Positions 8,047 through 16,930 of a DNA stretch of 64,000 bases are shown one piece after another. Position 1 is the first letter of the stretch. Every line of letters begins with the position of its first letter. The stretch is from JABJAG01 sp965222215. GTDB taxonomy: Bacteria > Pseudomonadota > Alphaproteobacteria > UBA6615. The stretch is taken from the NCBI GenBank assembly GCA_965222215.1, contig OZ244931.1:1860001-1924000 (forward strand). Reading direction: 5' to 3'. The position numbers and the translations under genes are program-made. Below the pieces are notes generated by a model. That model made no database searches. It saw only the letters and a list, made by a program, of their open reading frames with translations, and was not told the origin of the DNA.

Positions 8047-9725
8047 CACTGCAGCGCCTCGTTGAGGGCGCGGCCGAGACCGAAATACTCGGCCTTGGTC
8101 ATGAAGTGCGGGCGCACGTTGCCGTACTCGAACGTACCCAGGATGCGGCCCGACGGATCGTCGCCCTCGTACTTGAAGGTAAAAAGTTCCTGGGTGGTGA
8201 CGATGTCGCCTTCCATCCCGACCACCTCCATGATGTTCGTGATCCGGCGCACGCCGTCACGCATGCGGCTGACCTGCACGATCATGTCGAGCGCCGCGGC
8301 GATCTGGGTCCGCACCGCCTTGGCGGGCAGGTTGATCCCCGCCATGCCGACCATGTTTTCCAGACGGGTCAGGGCTTCGCGCGGCCGGTTGGCGTGAACC
8401 GTGCACATCGAGCCTTCATGGCCGGTGTTCATCGCCTGCAGCATGTCGACGGCTTCCGAACCGCGCACCTCACCCAGGATGATCCGGTCGGGTCGCATTC
8501 GCAGCGCGTTCTTGACCAGATCGCGCATGGTGATCGCCCCGCCCCCTTCCAGGTTCGCGGGCCGGGTCTCCAGGCGCACCACATGGGGCTGTTGCAGCTG
8601 CAATTCCGCCGCGTCCTCGATGGTCACCACGCGTTCGCCGTGGTCGATCATCTGCGACAGCGCGTTGAGCAGGGTCGTCTTGCCCGAACCGGTACCGCCG
8701 GAAATCAGGATGTTGAGCTGGGCCCGGGCGGCGATCCGCAGCACCTTCGCCATGGGCGTGGAAAGGTTCGCCTGGCTCTCCATCACATCGAGCGTGATCT
8801 TCTTCTTGGCGAATTTCCGGATGGAGATCGACGGCCCGTCGATGGCCAGCGGCGGAATGATGATGTTCACGCGGCTGCCGTCCGCAAGACGCGCGTCTAC
8901 GAGCGGGTTGGTTTCGTCGATCCGGCGCCCGATCTGCGAGACGATCCGGGTCGCGATGTTCATCACATGCTTGTTGTCGCGGAACGCGACGTCGGTCAGT
9001 TCCAGCTTACCGAAGCGCTCGATGTAGATCTGGTCGTAACCGTTGACCATGATGTCGGTGATGTCCTCGTCCGCGAGCAACGGCTCCAGCGGGCCGAGTC
9101 CCAACATCTCGTCGAGCAGAACCTTCACGAGATCCTGCTGCTCGAACTGGTTGAGCTGCAGTTTTTCCTCGTGAAGAATTTCGGTGACGATATCCGCGAT
9201 CTGCGCTTCCAGCTCGTCGCGCGGCAGGGTCACGGCCGTGCTGACGTCGATCCGCTCCACCAGTTCCGGCTGAACCTTGCGCCGGGCGTCTTCCACCACC
9301 TTCGAGACCTGCCGCTTCTCGGTCTTGATGTCCTCGATGGTGTATTCGGCGGTCGGCGTTTCCGCCGGCTCCGGTGTTTCGGCGACATCCTGCACCGGCG
9401 CGACATAGACCCGGTTGACCACCTGGGTGATCAGGTTGCGCTGCTCGATGGGATTGAGCTGCCTGTAGGCACGCCCGCCGCTGGCCTCGGCCATCCGCGC
9501 CGCCATGGCCGCCACCTCGGCACGCGTCGCATCGGCGAGGCGATTCCCCTCGTCACCTTCCCGGATCGCCGTGACCACGGCCTCGACCATGGCGAGACGC
9601 TCCGCGACGCCGGGAGCCTCGTCATCGGCCTGTGCGGTTCGAGTGGCATCCGCAAACGCGACCACATTCTCCTTCAGGCGGGCCGGCGCGGCCGGAACCG
9701 TTTCGGATTTCCGGCCAAAGCTCAT
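8046..9725 (-). CDS. tadA: TadA/CpaF pilus assembly ATPase
   Basis: 559 residues, hexameric secretion ATPase that powers Flp pilus extension and retraction. Walker A GGTGSGKTT lies near residue 340, the Asp box ERVVTIEDAAEL follows, then Walker B RIILGEVRGSEA and the His box GSMCTVHANRP. The N-terminal ~150 residues are a less conserved, acidic/Ala-rich extension, longer than in minimal TadA proteins. The start overlaps the cpaE stop (ATGA). Confidence 0.95.
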   Translation of the reverse strand: MSFGRKSETVPAAPARLKENVVAFADATRTAQADDEAPGVAERLAMVEAVVTAIREGDEGNRLADATRAEVAAMAARMAEASGGRAYRQLNPIEQRNLITQVVNRVYVAPVQDVAETPEPAETPTAEYTIEDIKTEKRQVSKVVEDARRKVQPELVERIDVSTAVTLPRDELEAQIADIVTEILHEEKLQLNQFEQQDLVKVLLDEMLGLGPLEPLLADEDITDIMVNGYDQIYIERFGKLELTDVAFRDNKHVMNIATRIVSQIGRRIDETNPLVDARLADGSRVNIIIPPLAIDGPSISIRKFAKKKITLDVMESQANLSTPMAKVLRIAARAQLNILISGGTGSGKTTLLNALSQMIDHGERVVTIEDAAELQLQQPHVVRLETRPANLEGGGAITMRDLVKNALRMRPDRIILGEVRGSEAVDMLQAMNTGHEGSMCTVHANRPREALTRLENMVGMAGINLPAKAVRTQIAAALDMIVQVSRMRDGVRRITNIMEVVGMEGDIVTTQELFTFKYEGDDPSGRILGTFEYGNVRPHFMTKAEYFGLGRALNEALQ

Positions 9726-10936
9726 GCCGCGTCTTCCTCATCCCGCCGCCGGAACGGCAAAAGCAGGGCGCGGCGTTTTTCCGGCTGCGGCGCAATATCT
9801 TCGACAATGTTGTGAAGTCCCCTGGCCAGCTTGCAGCGCCGGGCGACCTCGGCAATCGGTTTGCCGGATGTCGCGGCGTTCACGGCTTTCGCATCGTCGG
9901 GAAGCCGGGCGATGACGGGCTTCGGAACCCCTTTCGCAAACTGTCCCACGGGAATCGCATTCGATTTGCCGATGCGGTTGAGGACGACCCCGATCTCGGC
10001 CTCGCGGTTCAGGCCGTCGCAGTAATTCGCGATGCGCATGGTATCGCGCATACCGGCCAGCGACAGATCCGAGACGATCTGGATGTGGGATGCCTCGGAC
10101 AACAGCCCGGAATTCACATGGCAGAGGGACCGGGGCAGGTCGACCCACACCCAGGCGAACGTCCGCCGCAACTCGGCGATCAGGCGCTGGCCGCCCGCCG
10201 AGCTGAAACTGGCATCGCGCGCGATGTCCTCTTCCGCCGCCAGGATCGAGAAATTGGCCGTTTTCGGCACAAGGGCGCTGGCCATGAACAGCCCGTCGAC
10301 CCGATCCGGGTTCCGCAGGGTCTCGATCATGCCGCCGGCCGGCACGACATCCAGCGACAACGCGGTGGAGCCGAACTGAAGATCGAGATCGACCAGCACC
10401 ACTTTCTGGCTGAACTCTTCGGAAAGGGTCCATGCGCAGTTGGCCGCGACCGTCGTCGCGCCGACCCCGCCGCGCGCCCCGATTGTCACAATGACCTTGC
10501 CGAGCGGCACGTCGGCGCCATCCCCGACCTGCTGTTCGCGGAACGCCGCGGCCAGGAGCGCCGTTTCCAGTTCTTCAGCCCCGACCGGTTTGACGAGATA
10601 GTCCGCCACGCCGGCCGCCACGAACTGTTTGTAAAGCCCGAGATCATTGACCGTACCGAGCGCGACCACCTGGGTCGTGGGCTCGCAGGAGTCCGCCAGC
10701 GTCAGGAGCTCTTCCAACGGTTCCCGGCTTTCCCCCAGGTCCACCACGAGAAGATCGGGCGCACGGGTCTTGCCCAGATAGGTGCCCGCCGCGCCGAGGC
10801 CGCCCTCCAGCACCGCCGCGCCGGGCCAATGGAAGCTGGCGACCTGTTCGATCAGGCGCGCCGTCTCCGCATCGGCGGCGAAGGCCGCGAGGCTGACACC
10901 GGATTCCCGGCGGGTATCGAGAGCCGCGACCGTCAT
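9722..10936 (-). CDS. cpaE: CpaE/TadZ pilus localisation ATPase-like protein
   Basis: 404 residues. N-terminal receiver-like domain (DLLVVDLG, then DYLVKPV) is followed by a MinD/ParA-type domain with the atypical P-loop GARGGVGATT, which lacks the usual Lys of the deviant Walker A, as known for TadZ. It marks the polar assembly site of the pilus. The ATG at 10936 overlaps the cpaD stop as TGATG. Confidence 0.92.
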   Translation of the reverse strand: MTVAALDTRRESGVSLAAFAADAETARLIEQVASFHWPGAAVLEGGLGAAGTYLGKTRAPDLLVVDLGESREPLEELLTLADSCEPTTQVVALGTVNDLGLYKQFVAAGVADYLVKPVGAEELETALLAAAFREQQVGDGADVPLGKVIVTIGARGGVGATTVAANCAWTLSEEFSQKVVLVDLDLQFGSTALSLDVVPAGGMIETLRNPDRVDGLFMASALVPKTANFSILAAEEDIARDASFSSAGGQRLIAELRRTFAWVWVDLPRSLCHVNSGLLSEASHIQIVSDLSLAGMRDTMRIANYCDGLNREAEIGVVLNRIGKSNAIPVGQFAKGVPKPVIARLPDDAKAVNAATSGKPIAEVARRCKLARGLHNIVEDIAPQPEKRRALLLPFRRRDEEDAA

Positions 10937-11622
10937 CACTCGTCGTTCGTCTCGACGGCGGCCGGATTGCGCACCGCGCCCGCCCGGTACCGCTGGATCC
11001 CCAGCGACAATGCCTGCCCGTCGCCCGGCGCCAGGGTGCGTCCGCGCACCAGGTCCGCCGGATCCGCAATCATCAGGCTAAGGTTCGTGGCCTGGGAGCA
11101 GCCGAAATTGCTGTCGTTGACGTTGCCGGGGTTCGACGCCGAGGGGCGCGACCAGTCCGGGCAGTTCGGCGGCAGCGCCACATAGCGTCCGACCACAAGC
11201 CTGACGCCGCGCGCCGGCGCCTGCCCCTGCGATACCCGGATCACCCGGGCACCCGGCTTGTGGCGCTTCAATCGCTGGGCGATCGCATTGGTCCGCGCCT
11301 CGCCGAGGCCGTCGGAGGTTCGCACGTCGATCAGAAAGCGGTCGCTATCGCGAAGCGCCAATCCGCCGATGAAGCTGTCCAGCCGGAAACGCTCGTTCTC
11401 CGAAAGCACACTCGCGCCGGTATCGAACAGCACCGGATGATCGACCGTGACCCAGCTCACCTGGATGTCCTTGACGGACTGCGCCGACGAATAGTCGGCC
11501 GCGTCCTGTGCGCAACCGGTCACAAGAACGGCGGCGAAGGCCAGCAGCGCGTGCCAGCGGTGTTTGCGTCGCGTGAATATCCGGCGCGGTTTCAGGCTTG
11601 TTGTTCGTCGCATCGCTTTCAC
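10936..11622 (-). CDS. cpaD: CpaD pilus assembly lipoprotein
   Basis: 228 residues. A long basic N-terminus leads into a hydrophobic segment and the lipobox VTGC (Cys37-38 region). The body resembles an OmpA-like fold (SENERFRLDSFI, DVRTSDGLGEARTNAIAQRL), and the C-terminus has the CpaD signature NFGCSQATNLSLMIADPADL. Outer-membrane partner of the CpaC secretin. Starts one base after the cpaC stop. Confidence 0.9.
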   Translation of the reverse strand: MKAMRRTTSLKPRRIFTRRKHRWHALLAFAAVLVTGCAQDAADYSSAQSVKDIQVSWVTVDHPVLFDTGASVLSENERFRLDSFIGGLALRDSDRFLIDVRTSDGLGEARTNAIAQRLKRHKPGARVIRVSQGQAPARGVRLVVGRYVALPPNCPDWSRPSASNPGNVNDSNFGCSQATNLSLMIADPADLVRGRTLAPGDGQALSLGIQRYRAGAVRNPAAVETNDE

Positions 11623-11623
11623 C

Positions 11624-13051
11624 TCAATCGATCTGGAAGCCGCCGGCGCCGAAATCGCCGGCGTAGTCCGGTGTCTGGGCCGCGCGTTCGCTCGGCGCCG
11701 CTTTCTGGCGCTGGGTTTCGCCCTTCACGACGCGGTCGAAGTCATCGGGAATTTCGAAGCCGTCGTTCGGCGTGAGCAGCGCATTCGTCGAAACCGGCCG
11801 GACCAGGTACGGCGTGACAATGATGACCAGTTCCGTTTCCTGGCGGTTGAATTCCGTCGAACGAAACAGCGCACCCAGAATCGGGATGTCGGCCAGGCCG
11901 GGAAATTCGTTGACGTTCTGGTTGCTGTCGGCCTGGAGCAGACCCGCAATGGCAAAACTCTGACCGCTGCCCAGTTCGACCGTCGTGTTCGCGCGCCGGG
12001 TCGTCAGGGCGGGAATGTTCAATCCGTTCACGTTCACCGCGCCGGATGACGACAGTGCACTGACTTCCGGCAACACCTTCAGGCTGATCCGGTCGGAACT
12101 CAGGATCGTCGGCGTGAAGGCAAGCGACACGCCGAACGGCTTGAACGAGACGGACACCTCCCCGTCGTCATCGACGACCGGCACGGGGAACTCACCACCC
12201 GCCAGGAAACTCGCCGTCTCGCCGGTCAGCGCCGTCAGGTTGGGTTCGGCCAGAAGGGAGATCAGCCCCTCGGTTTCCAGCGCATCCACCACGCCGGCCA
12301 CGTCGAGGGAATCGGTGATGTAGTTCGCTTGCGCGAGGCCCGTATCGGGCAGCCCCGAAACGATGGTGCGCGCCGTGTTCAGAAATTGGCGGCCCGTGGC
12401 GAGGCCGAACGAAAACGCCCCGATATCCGCGAGTACGTCGAAGTTGAAACCGAGCCGTTTGAGGACATCGCGCGACACCTCGGCGATCCGCACCTGCAGA
12501 TTGACCTGGTTTGGCCCGATCACCTGGATCTGGTTCACCACCACCTCGTTTTCAGCCAGAAAACGGCTGGCAATGCGCCGGGCTTCCTCGGATTCCGTTG
12601 CCGAATTCACCAGCCCCGCGAGCATCAGGCCGCCCGGCACGGAGCGCGCCTCGATGGCCGTATCCGGCATGATCGAGCGCAGCGACGCGCTGAGCGCCGT
12701 GACGTTGTGGGTCACCATCAGGTTGACGTTGGCGAGGACGGAATCCTGTCCGTCGAGCGCGAACAGCGATGTCTCCCCGGTGCGCTTGGCCATCACATAG
12801 ACCAGCGTCGGCGATTTCATCGAGATATCGGCGAATTCCGGGTTCGCCACGAACACCGCGGAGGCCGGCGCCGGCAGGCGCACCAGCGCACCCTTGTTCA
12901 CTTCGATCTCGATGGTTTCGATGCCGGGGCCGACCGTGCGGACGCTTGTCTGCGCCAATGCCTGCGAACCAGTTACGCCGAGCAGGAACATCGTCATCGC
13001 CGTGATCAGGCCGATCACCGGCGCGAAACGCTTCATCCCATCCATGATCAT
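11624..13051 (-). CDS. cpaC: CpaC/RcpA outer-membrane secretin
   Basis: 475 residues. Signal peptide (FLLGVTGSQALAQ) followed by an N-terminal secretin domain (VNKGALVRLPAPASAVFVANPEFADI), a BON-type region and the C-terminal secretin pore domain (GQSFAIAGLLQ, ELVIIVTPYLVRP). It forms the pore for the Flp pilus. The ATG overlaps the cpaB stop (ATGA); a second Met two codons in is possible. Confidence 0.95.
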   Translation of the reverse strand: MIMDGMKRFAPVIGLITAMTMFLLGVTGSQALAQTSVRTVGPGIETIEIEVNKGALVRLPAPASAVFVANPEFADISMKSPTLVYVMAKRTGETSLFALDGQDSVLANVNLMVTHNVTALSASLRSIMPDTAIEARSVPGGLMLAGLVNSATESEEARRIASRFLAENEVVVNQIQVIGPNQVNLQVRIAEVSRDVLKRLGFNFDVLADIGAFSFGLATGRQFLNTARTIVSGLPDTGLAQANYITDSLDVAGVVDALETEGLISLLAEPNLTALTGETASFLAGGEFPVPVVDDDGEVSVSFKPFGVSLAFTPTILSSDRISLKVLPEVSALSSSGAVNVNGLNIPALTTRRANTTVELGSGQSFAIAGLLQADSNQNVNEFPGLADIPILGALFRSTEFNRQETELVIIVTPYLVRPVSTNALLTPNDGFEIPDDFDRVVKGETQRQKAAPSERAAQTPDYAGDFGAGGFQID

Positions 13052-13998
13052 CGCCCGCTCCGCTGAAACTCGACGACAGCGGCGTCACCGCCGCGAACGA
13101 CCTTGACCTTGTGACGGTTGGCCTTGGACTGGGGCGCGTTCAGCAGACGGCTGACCTCGCTGTCCCAGGTGTGTCCCTGGCCCCGTTCCGGCTCCTCGCC
13201 GTTGATCAGGCGCGCCAGCACCGGATTGAACGACACGGGATCGGCGCCGTTTACGCCCTCATCCGCCTTCGCCACATCGGCGATCGACCCCTCGTCCTGC
13301 TGCAGGCTGCGCAGGCTCAGCGAAAGCCGCCCGATATCCGAGATCAGCGAGACGATCTCCGCCTGCTTTGGGGTGACCTCGAGCGTGACATTCTTGGCAG
13401 GATTGGGTTTCTCGGCCTGGTCGTTGGTCGACTGGTCGATGGCCAGCACGCGGACGTCGGCAAGCACGGTTTCCGACGCGCGGCGGACCCGGCCGTTCTT
13501 CCCTTCCCGGCCGACGCTGTGCGAGAGGATCAGGTCCACGCTATCGCCCGGAAAGATAAATCCGGCGATCCCGCTGGTGGTGTTGACCCCCACCGTGATG
13601 GCGCGAAAACCGGGCCGCAGGACGGCCGCGAGGAAGCCGCGTTCGCCCGGGCGCACGACCCGGGCGTCGGTCAGTGGCTCGCCCACAGCGATACCCGAGC
13701 GCACGACCGTGCCCTCCAGGTCCGCGAACTTGACCTCTCCGTTCACGAGATAGGCATCCGACAGACCGGAATCCGGCCATGCCTGCCAGCGAAGCTGGTT
13801 TTTCTTGATCAGCGTGCCGGCCGGCAGCGCCCGCTTCGCAACGATGACCCGGGTATGGTTCTTTTTTACCTGGACCTGGTTCCGCTTGGCCGCTTCAAGC
13901 GCGGCGCGCTGGTTCGCCAGCCAGGTATTCGCTCCGAAGATGGCGCCGCCGGCCGCGATAACCGCGATCAGGACGAGGGCAATCAGGCGCACGTTCAT
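13048..13998 (-). CDS. cpaB: CpaB/RcpC pilus assembly protein
   Basis: 316 residues. One N-terminal membrane anchor (LIALVLIAVIAAGGAIFGA) and a periplasmic SAF domain (IVAKRALPAGTLIKKNQLRW, then PGFRAITVGVN and FIFPGDSVDLIL). Periplasmic component thought to stabilise or gate the CpaC secretin. Fifteen bases separate it from the prepilin peptidase gene upstream. Confidence 0.93.
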   Translation of the reverse strand: MNVRLIALVLIAVIAAGGAIFGANTWLANQRAALEAAKRNQVQVKKNHTRVIVAKRALPAGTLIKKNQLRWQAWPDSGLSDAYLVNGEVKFADLEGTVVRSGIAVGEPLTDARVVRPGERGFLAAVLRPGFRAITVGVNTTSGIAGFIFPGDSVDLILSHSVGREGKNGRVRRASETVLADVRVLAIDQSTNDQAEKPNPAKNVTLEVTPKQAEIVSLISDIGRLSLSLRSLQQDEGSIADVAKADEGVNGADPVSFNPVLARLINGEEPERGQGHTWDSEVSRLLNAPQSKANRHKVKVVRGGDAAVVEFQRSGR

Positions 13999-14013
13999 GG
14001 GTCGATCTCCGGG

Positions 14014-14529
14014 CTAAATCAGAATGAGGACGTGGGACACACCCACATAAAGCGCGCCGGCGAGGATCGCCGCCGCGTAGGGCACAACCGCCTGTTCGCG
14101 TGCCTGCGCAAGCGTCGGCGCGTCCCCGGTTACCGGCACGAAGCGCATCAGGAAGCGGTTGAAACCGCCGAGACGCGCCCATTCGACAGCGCTCATGACG
14201 CCGCCGGTCACGGTCACAATGAGAAGCATGGGAAGAACATGTTCCGTCCCCGCCCAGAGGCTGACAGCGGCGAGCAGCTTCACATCGCCCCCGCCCATCC
14301 AGCCGCGTGCGAACATGAAGACGCCGGCCGCGAACACGATGCCGCCCGCCAGCAACCCGCCGAGCGGGTCGGCATAACCCGCCATCGCATAGGCGCCGAA
14401 CAGGCCCGCAACGGCGATGCTGATCCTGTTGGGAATTCGAAAACTGCGCAGGTCCGTGACCGTCGCAGCGACGGCGAGGCCGAAAAATACGGCCAGCAGA
14501 ACCAGTTGTAGTGTGAGATCGGGAGTCAT
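14014..14529 (-). CDS. cpaA: CpaA/TadV prepilin peptidase
   Basis: 171 residues, short type IV prepilin peptidase lacking the methylase domain, as in Tad systems. Polytopic; the two catalytic aspartates are in VTDLRSFRIPN and GGGDVKLLAA (GxGD motif). It processes the Flp prepilin and the TadE/G pseudopilins in the inner membrane. It lies 83 bases downstream of flp, behind a GC-rich hairpin. Confidence 0.93.
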   Translation of the reverse strand: MTPDLTLQLVLLAVFFGLAVAATVTDLRSFRIPNRISIAVAGLFGAYAMAGYADPLGGLLAGGIVFAAGVFMFARGWMGGGDVKLLAAVSLWAGTEHVLPMLLIVTVTGGVMSAVEWARLGGFNRFLMRFVPVTGDAPTLAQAREQAVVPYAAAILAGALYVGVSHVLILI

Positions 14530-14563
14530 GGCGGTCGGTCTTTCTCAAGGGGTGGCCGGGGTT

Positions 14564-14595
14564 GGCGGGCGGGGCCTGCCTGGCCTCCGCCCGCC
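14564..14595 (-). promoter_or_regulatory. GC-rich hairpin between flp and cpaA
   Basis: GGCGGGCGGGGCC and GGCCTCCGCCCGCC pair across a five-base loop with one bulge. No T-tract follows on the minus strand, so it is not a standard intrinsic terminator. A structure here would let the pilin message be stabilised or more abundant than the downstream assembly genes, a common arrangement for pilin operons; this role is inferred. Confidence 0.5.
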
Positions 14596-14612
14596 GGACC
14601 GGGAACCGGGGC

Positions 14613-14891
14613 TTAGGAGCCGCCGGTACCGCCACCCGTGCCGCCGCCGGTTCCACCACCGGTGCCGCCGCCCGTGCCGCCGCCGGTTCCACCACCGGTG
14701 CCGCCGCCGGGCATATTGTTGACCGCCGTATCCAGCTGGCCGGAAACGGCCGTGAACATGGTATCGAGCGAGCCCCCCATCAGCGTGAGGGCGCCGATCG
14801 AGGCAACAGAGACGAGCGCGGCGATCAGGCCGTACTCGATGGCCGTTGCGCCCGACTCGTCGCGGGACAAATTCTTGAGTACTCGGTACAT
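14613..14891 (-). CDS. flp: Flp family type IVb major pilin
   Basis: 92 residues. Short basic leader, then DESGATAIEYGLIAALVSVA: the Flp processing site (Gly-Ala-Thr-Ala-Ile-Glu-Tyr) and the hydrophobic N-terminal helix. Residues 62-92 are seven GGGT units ending GGS, a glycine tail that ordinary Flp pilins (about 50-65 residues) lack. AAAGGAG eight bases upstream fixes the start. First gene of the tad run, so its promoter must lie in 14892-15242. Confidence 0.93.
   Translation of the reverse strand: MYRVLKNLSRDESGATAIEYGLIAALVSVASIGALTLMGGSLDTMFTAVSGQLDTAVNNMPGGGTGGGTGGGTGGGTGGGTGGGTGGGTGGS
14616..14708 (-). repeat. 12-bp minisatellite encoding (GGGT)7 in flp
   Basis: Seven tandem 12-base units encode Gly-Gly-Gly-Thr at the C-terminus of the pilin. 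Units alternate between GGCGGCACC-like and GGTGGAACC-like variants, so some are identical at DNA level. A tract like this is prone to slippage in steps of four residues without changing frame. Confidence 0.85.
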
Positions 14892-15242
14892 CGCATATCT
14901 CCTTTTGGACGCGAAAGTGACGCGGGGACTATCGCGCTGAGGAGATTAAGGATGTGTTAAAATTGGAGTTTCCATTCAATAATAGCAAAGGATTTTACAA
15001 TCCTCATTTCGCTATTGAACTGTCTGTTTAATGATTTAAACCAACATATATTTTATTTTCTATTTATGCTTAAAATGAAAATGGAATGCATTCGTTTTCG
15101 ATGAAATTTGAAACCGAAATTCCGGGATATTAATTATCAATTATAACAATGATTTGTGTCGTTTCCGGATAGTCGGGGCTTTATGCAATCGGCTTTGATG
15201 TCGGGATCGTAACAATCAAGTATTGGCGCGACGGAGAATTCC
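14892..15242. promoter_or_regulatory. AT-rich divergent intergenic region of the tad locus
   Basis: 351 bases without a gene, between divergent flp and the tadG-like gene. From about 14945 to 15180 it is strongly AT-rich in an otherwise GC-rich neighbourhood, as expected for the promoters of both units and possibly an H-NS/MucR-type silencer target. I see no clear -35/-10 pair, operator palindrome or small ORF that I can defend. Confidence 0.5.
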
Positions 15243-16808
15243 ATGCGCGTCCTGTCTGTTCTTCTCTATACCCTCGGAAAACTGCTCCCCGACCGGCGCG
15301 GTGCAGTGGCGGCATTTGTCGCTGTGGGGATCGTGCCCCTGGTCGGCTTTGTCGGCCTCGCGACCGATGCCGGGCGCGGCTACATGGTGAAGTCGAAGCT
15401 GCACCAGGCCCTTGATTCCGCGGGCCTCGCCGGCGGGCGGGCCATGCTCGAGCTCGACCGGGACGACGATATCGTTCAGTTCTTCGAAGCGAACTTCCCG
15501 GTCGGCTACATGGGTTCCGACGTGACCGGCCCGACGATCGACGCCGACGAGAGCGAGGGCCTGCTGACGCTGACCGCCACAGCGACGGTCCCGACCTCCT
15601 TCATGCAGGTCCTCGGCTTCGAGGATATTACCGTCAGCGCGCGCACCGTCGTACATCGCGCCGTGCGCGGCATGGAGCTGGCGCTGATCATGGACAACAC
15701 CGGATCCATGCGCTCGGGCGGCAAGATCGGCGCGATGCGCGACGCCGCGCACGATCTGGTCGATATCCTGTATGGCGAAGACGACACGGTGAACGATTTC
15801 TGGGTGGCGCTCGTCCCCTATGCCGCAACCGTCAATATCGGCGCCGACAAGACACCCTGGTTGGCCGCCTACGAACCGGCGGACTATCTGCCGCCGGCAT
15901 GGGAGGTCTCGACGAACTACGTCGAGGACGATTTTGCCAGCTTCGACGGCCTTCCCTACCAGGCGCTGACGGACAACACCGGCTCCCAGCCCGACATCAA
16001 CCCGTCCGACTGGCAGGTGCTGACGGCCATTTCCTGGAAAGGCTGTGTCGAGGCCCGTGCCGCGCCGTTCGACCAGACCGACGCGCTCCCGAGCGCGGAG
16101 GCCTTCACGCACCAGTTCTGGCCCACGACGATGGGGGTTTATACGCCCAGCACCGGCGACAATGACTGGGACTGGGCGAATATCGACGAGACCAACGGCG
16201 CCCAGAACGACGGGCTGGGCCCGAATCTCGGCTGCGGCCCGCCGATCACGCCGCTCAGTGCGTCGAAAACCGCCGTGAAGGACGCTATCGACGATATGCA
16301 GCCCTGGCACCGCGGCGGCACCATGGCGAACCTGGGCCTGGCCTGGGGCTGGCGTGTCCTGTCGCCCACCTGGCAGGGAATGTGGGGCGGCGCGACCCCT
16401 GCGGAACTGCCCCTTTCCTACGACACGCCGCTGATGGACAAGGTGGCGGTGATCCTCACCGACGGCGTCAACCAGTGGTACGACTGGCCGACCGGCCTGC
16501 CCAACAATCCCGATGCGGACTACACCGCCTACGGCCGGGTCAGCGAGGGCCGTCTCGGCACCACAAACGGCGGCGCGGCCACAACAGAGATCAACGCGCG
16601 CCTGCTCGCGGTCTGCAACGCCATGAAATCGCAGGGAATTATTATCTTCGCGATCACGTTCCAGCTGAACAACACGACGACGCAGGACCTGTACCGAAGC
16701 TGCGCGACGTCACCGGCGCATTATTTCAATTCGCCGTCGAACGACGACCTGCAGGACGTGTTCCACGAGATCGGCAACGAACTCACCAACCTGCGGCTGG
16801 CGCAGTAG
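15243..16808 (+). CDS. tadG: TadG-like pilus protein with von Willebrand A domain
   Basis: 521 residues. The N-terminus has the TadG pattern: DRRGAVAAFVAVGIVPLVGF, a single membrane helix, then DAGRGYMVKSKLHQALDSA. A vWA domain begins near residue 145 with the MIDAS motif DNTGSMRSGG and continues through VAVILTDGVNQW. It is probably an envelope-anchored, surface-exposed minor component of the Flp pilus. Divergent from flp, with GGAG upstream of the ATG. Confidence 0.85.
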   Translation: MRVLSVLLYTLGKLLPDRRGAVAAFVAVGIVPLVGFVGLATDAGRGYMVKSKLHQALDSAGLAGGRAMLELDRDDDIVQFFEANFPVGYMGSDVTGPTIDADESEGLLTLTATATVPTSFMQVLGFEDITVSARTVVHRAVRGMELALIMDNTGSMRSGGKIGAMRDAAHDLVDILYGEDDTVNDFWVALVPYAATVNIGADKTPWLAAYEPADYLPPAWEVSTNYVEDDFASFDGLPYQALTDNTGSQPDINPSDWQVLTAISWKGCVEARAAPFDQTDALPSAEAFTHQFWPTTMGVYTPSTGDNDWDWANIDETNGAQNDGLGPNLGCGPPITPLSASKTAVKDAIDDMQPWHRGGTMANLGLAWGWRVLSPTWQGMWGGATPAELPLSYDTPLMDKVAVILTDGVNQWYDWPTGLPNNPDADYTAYGRVSEGRLGTTNGGAATTEINARLLAVCNAMKSQGIIIFAITFQLNNTTTQDLYRSCATSPAHYFNSPSNDDLQDVFHEIGNELTNLRLAQ

Positions 16809-16825
16809 ATTGAATTTCGGTCGAT

Positions 16826-16930
16826 TGTAGGGGCGGGTTTCCAACCCGCCCGCATCACCGGTGAAACCCGATCACACCTTCGACAAGGTTTGCGCATCGT
16901 TAGGCGGGCGGGTTGGAAACCCGCCCCTAC
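16826..16930. repeat. Inverted pair of REP palindromes (BIME-like)
   Basis: Two copies of the REP sequence TAGGGGCGGGTTTCCAACCC in opposite orientation, 16826-16853 (+) and 16903-16930 (-), separated by 49 bases. Each is itself a hairpin (GGGCGGGTT / AACCCGCCC). The same element flanks the RAYT gene at 20476-21087 and recurs at 38572-38692. The second copy supplies the TAG stop of the minus-strand gene that follows. Confidence 0.9.

Noticed and set aside
9632..11185. Plus-strand open frame of 517 codons opposite tadA and cpaE
   Set aside because: It lies antisense to well-conserved cpaE, has the Arg/His-rich composition of a high-GC shadow frame and no domain.
14616..14708. Tandem repeats in flp as a possible CRISPR array
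   Set aside because: 12-base units without spacers, inside a coding frame; no cas genes in the window.
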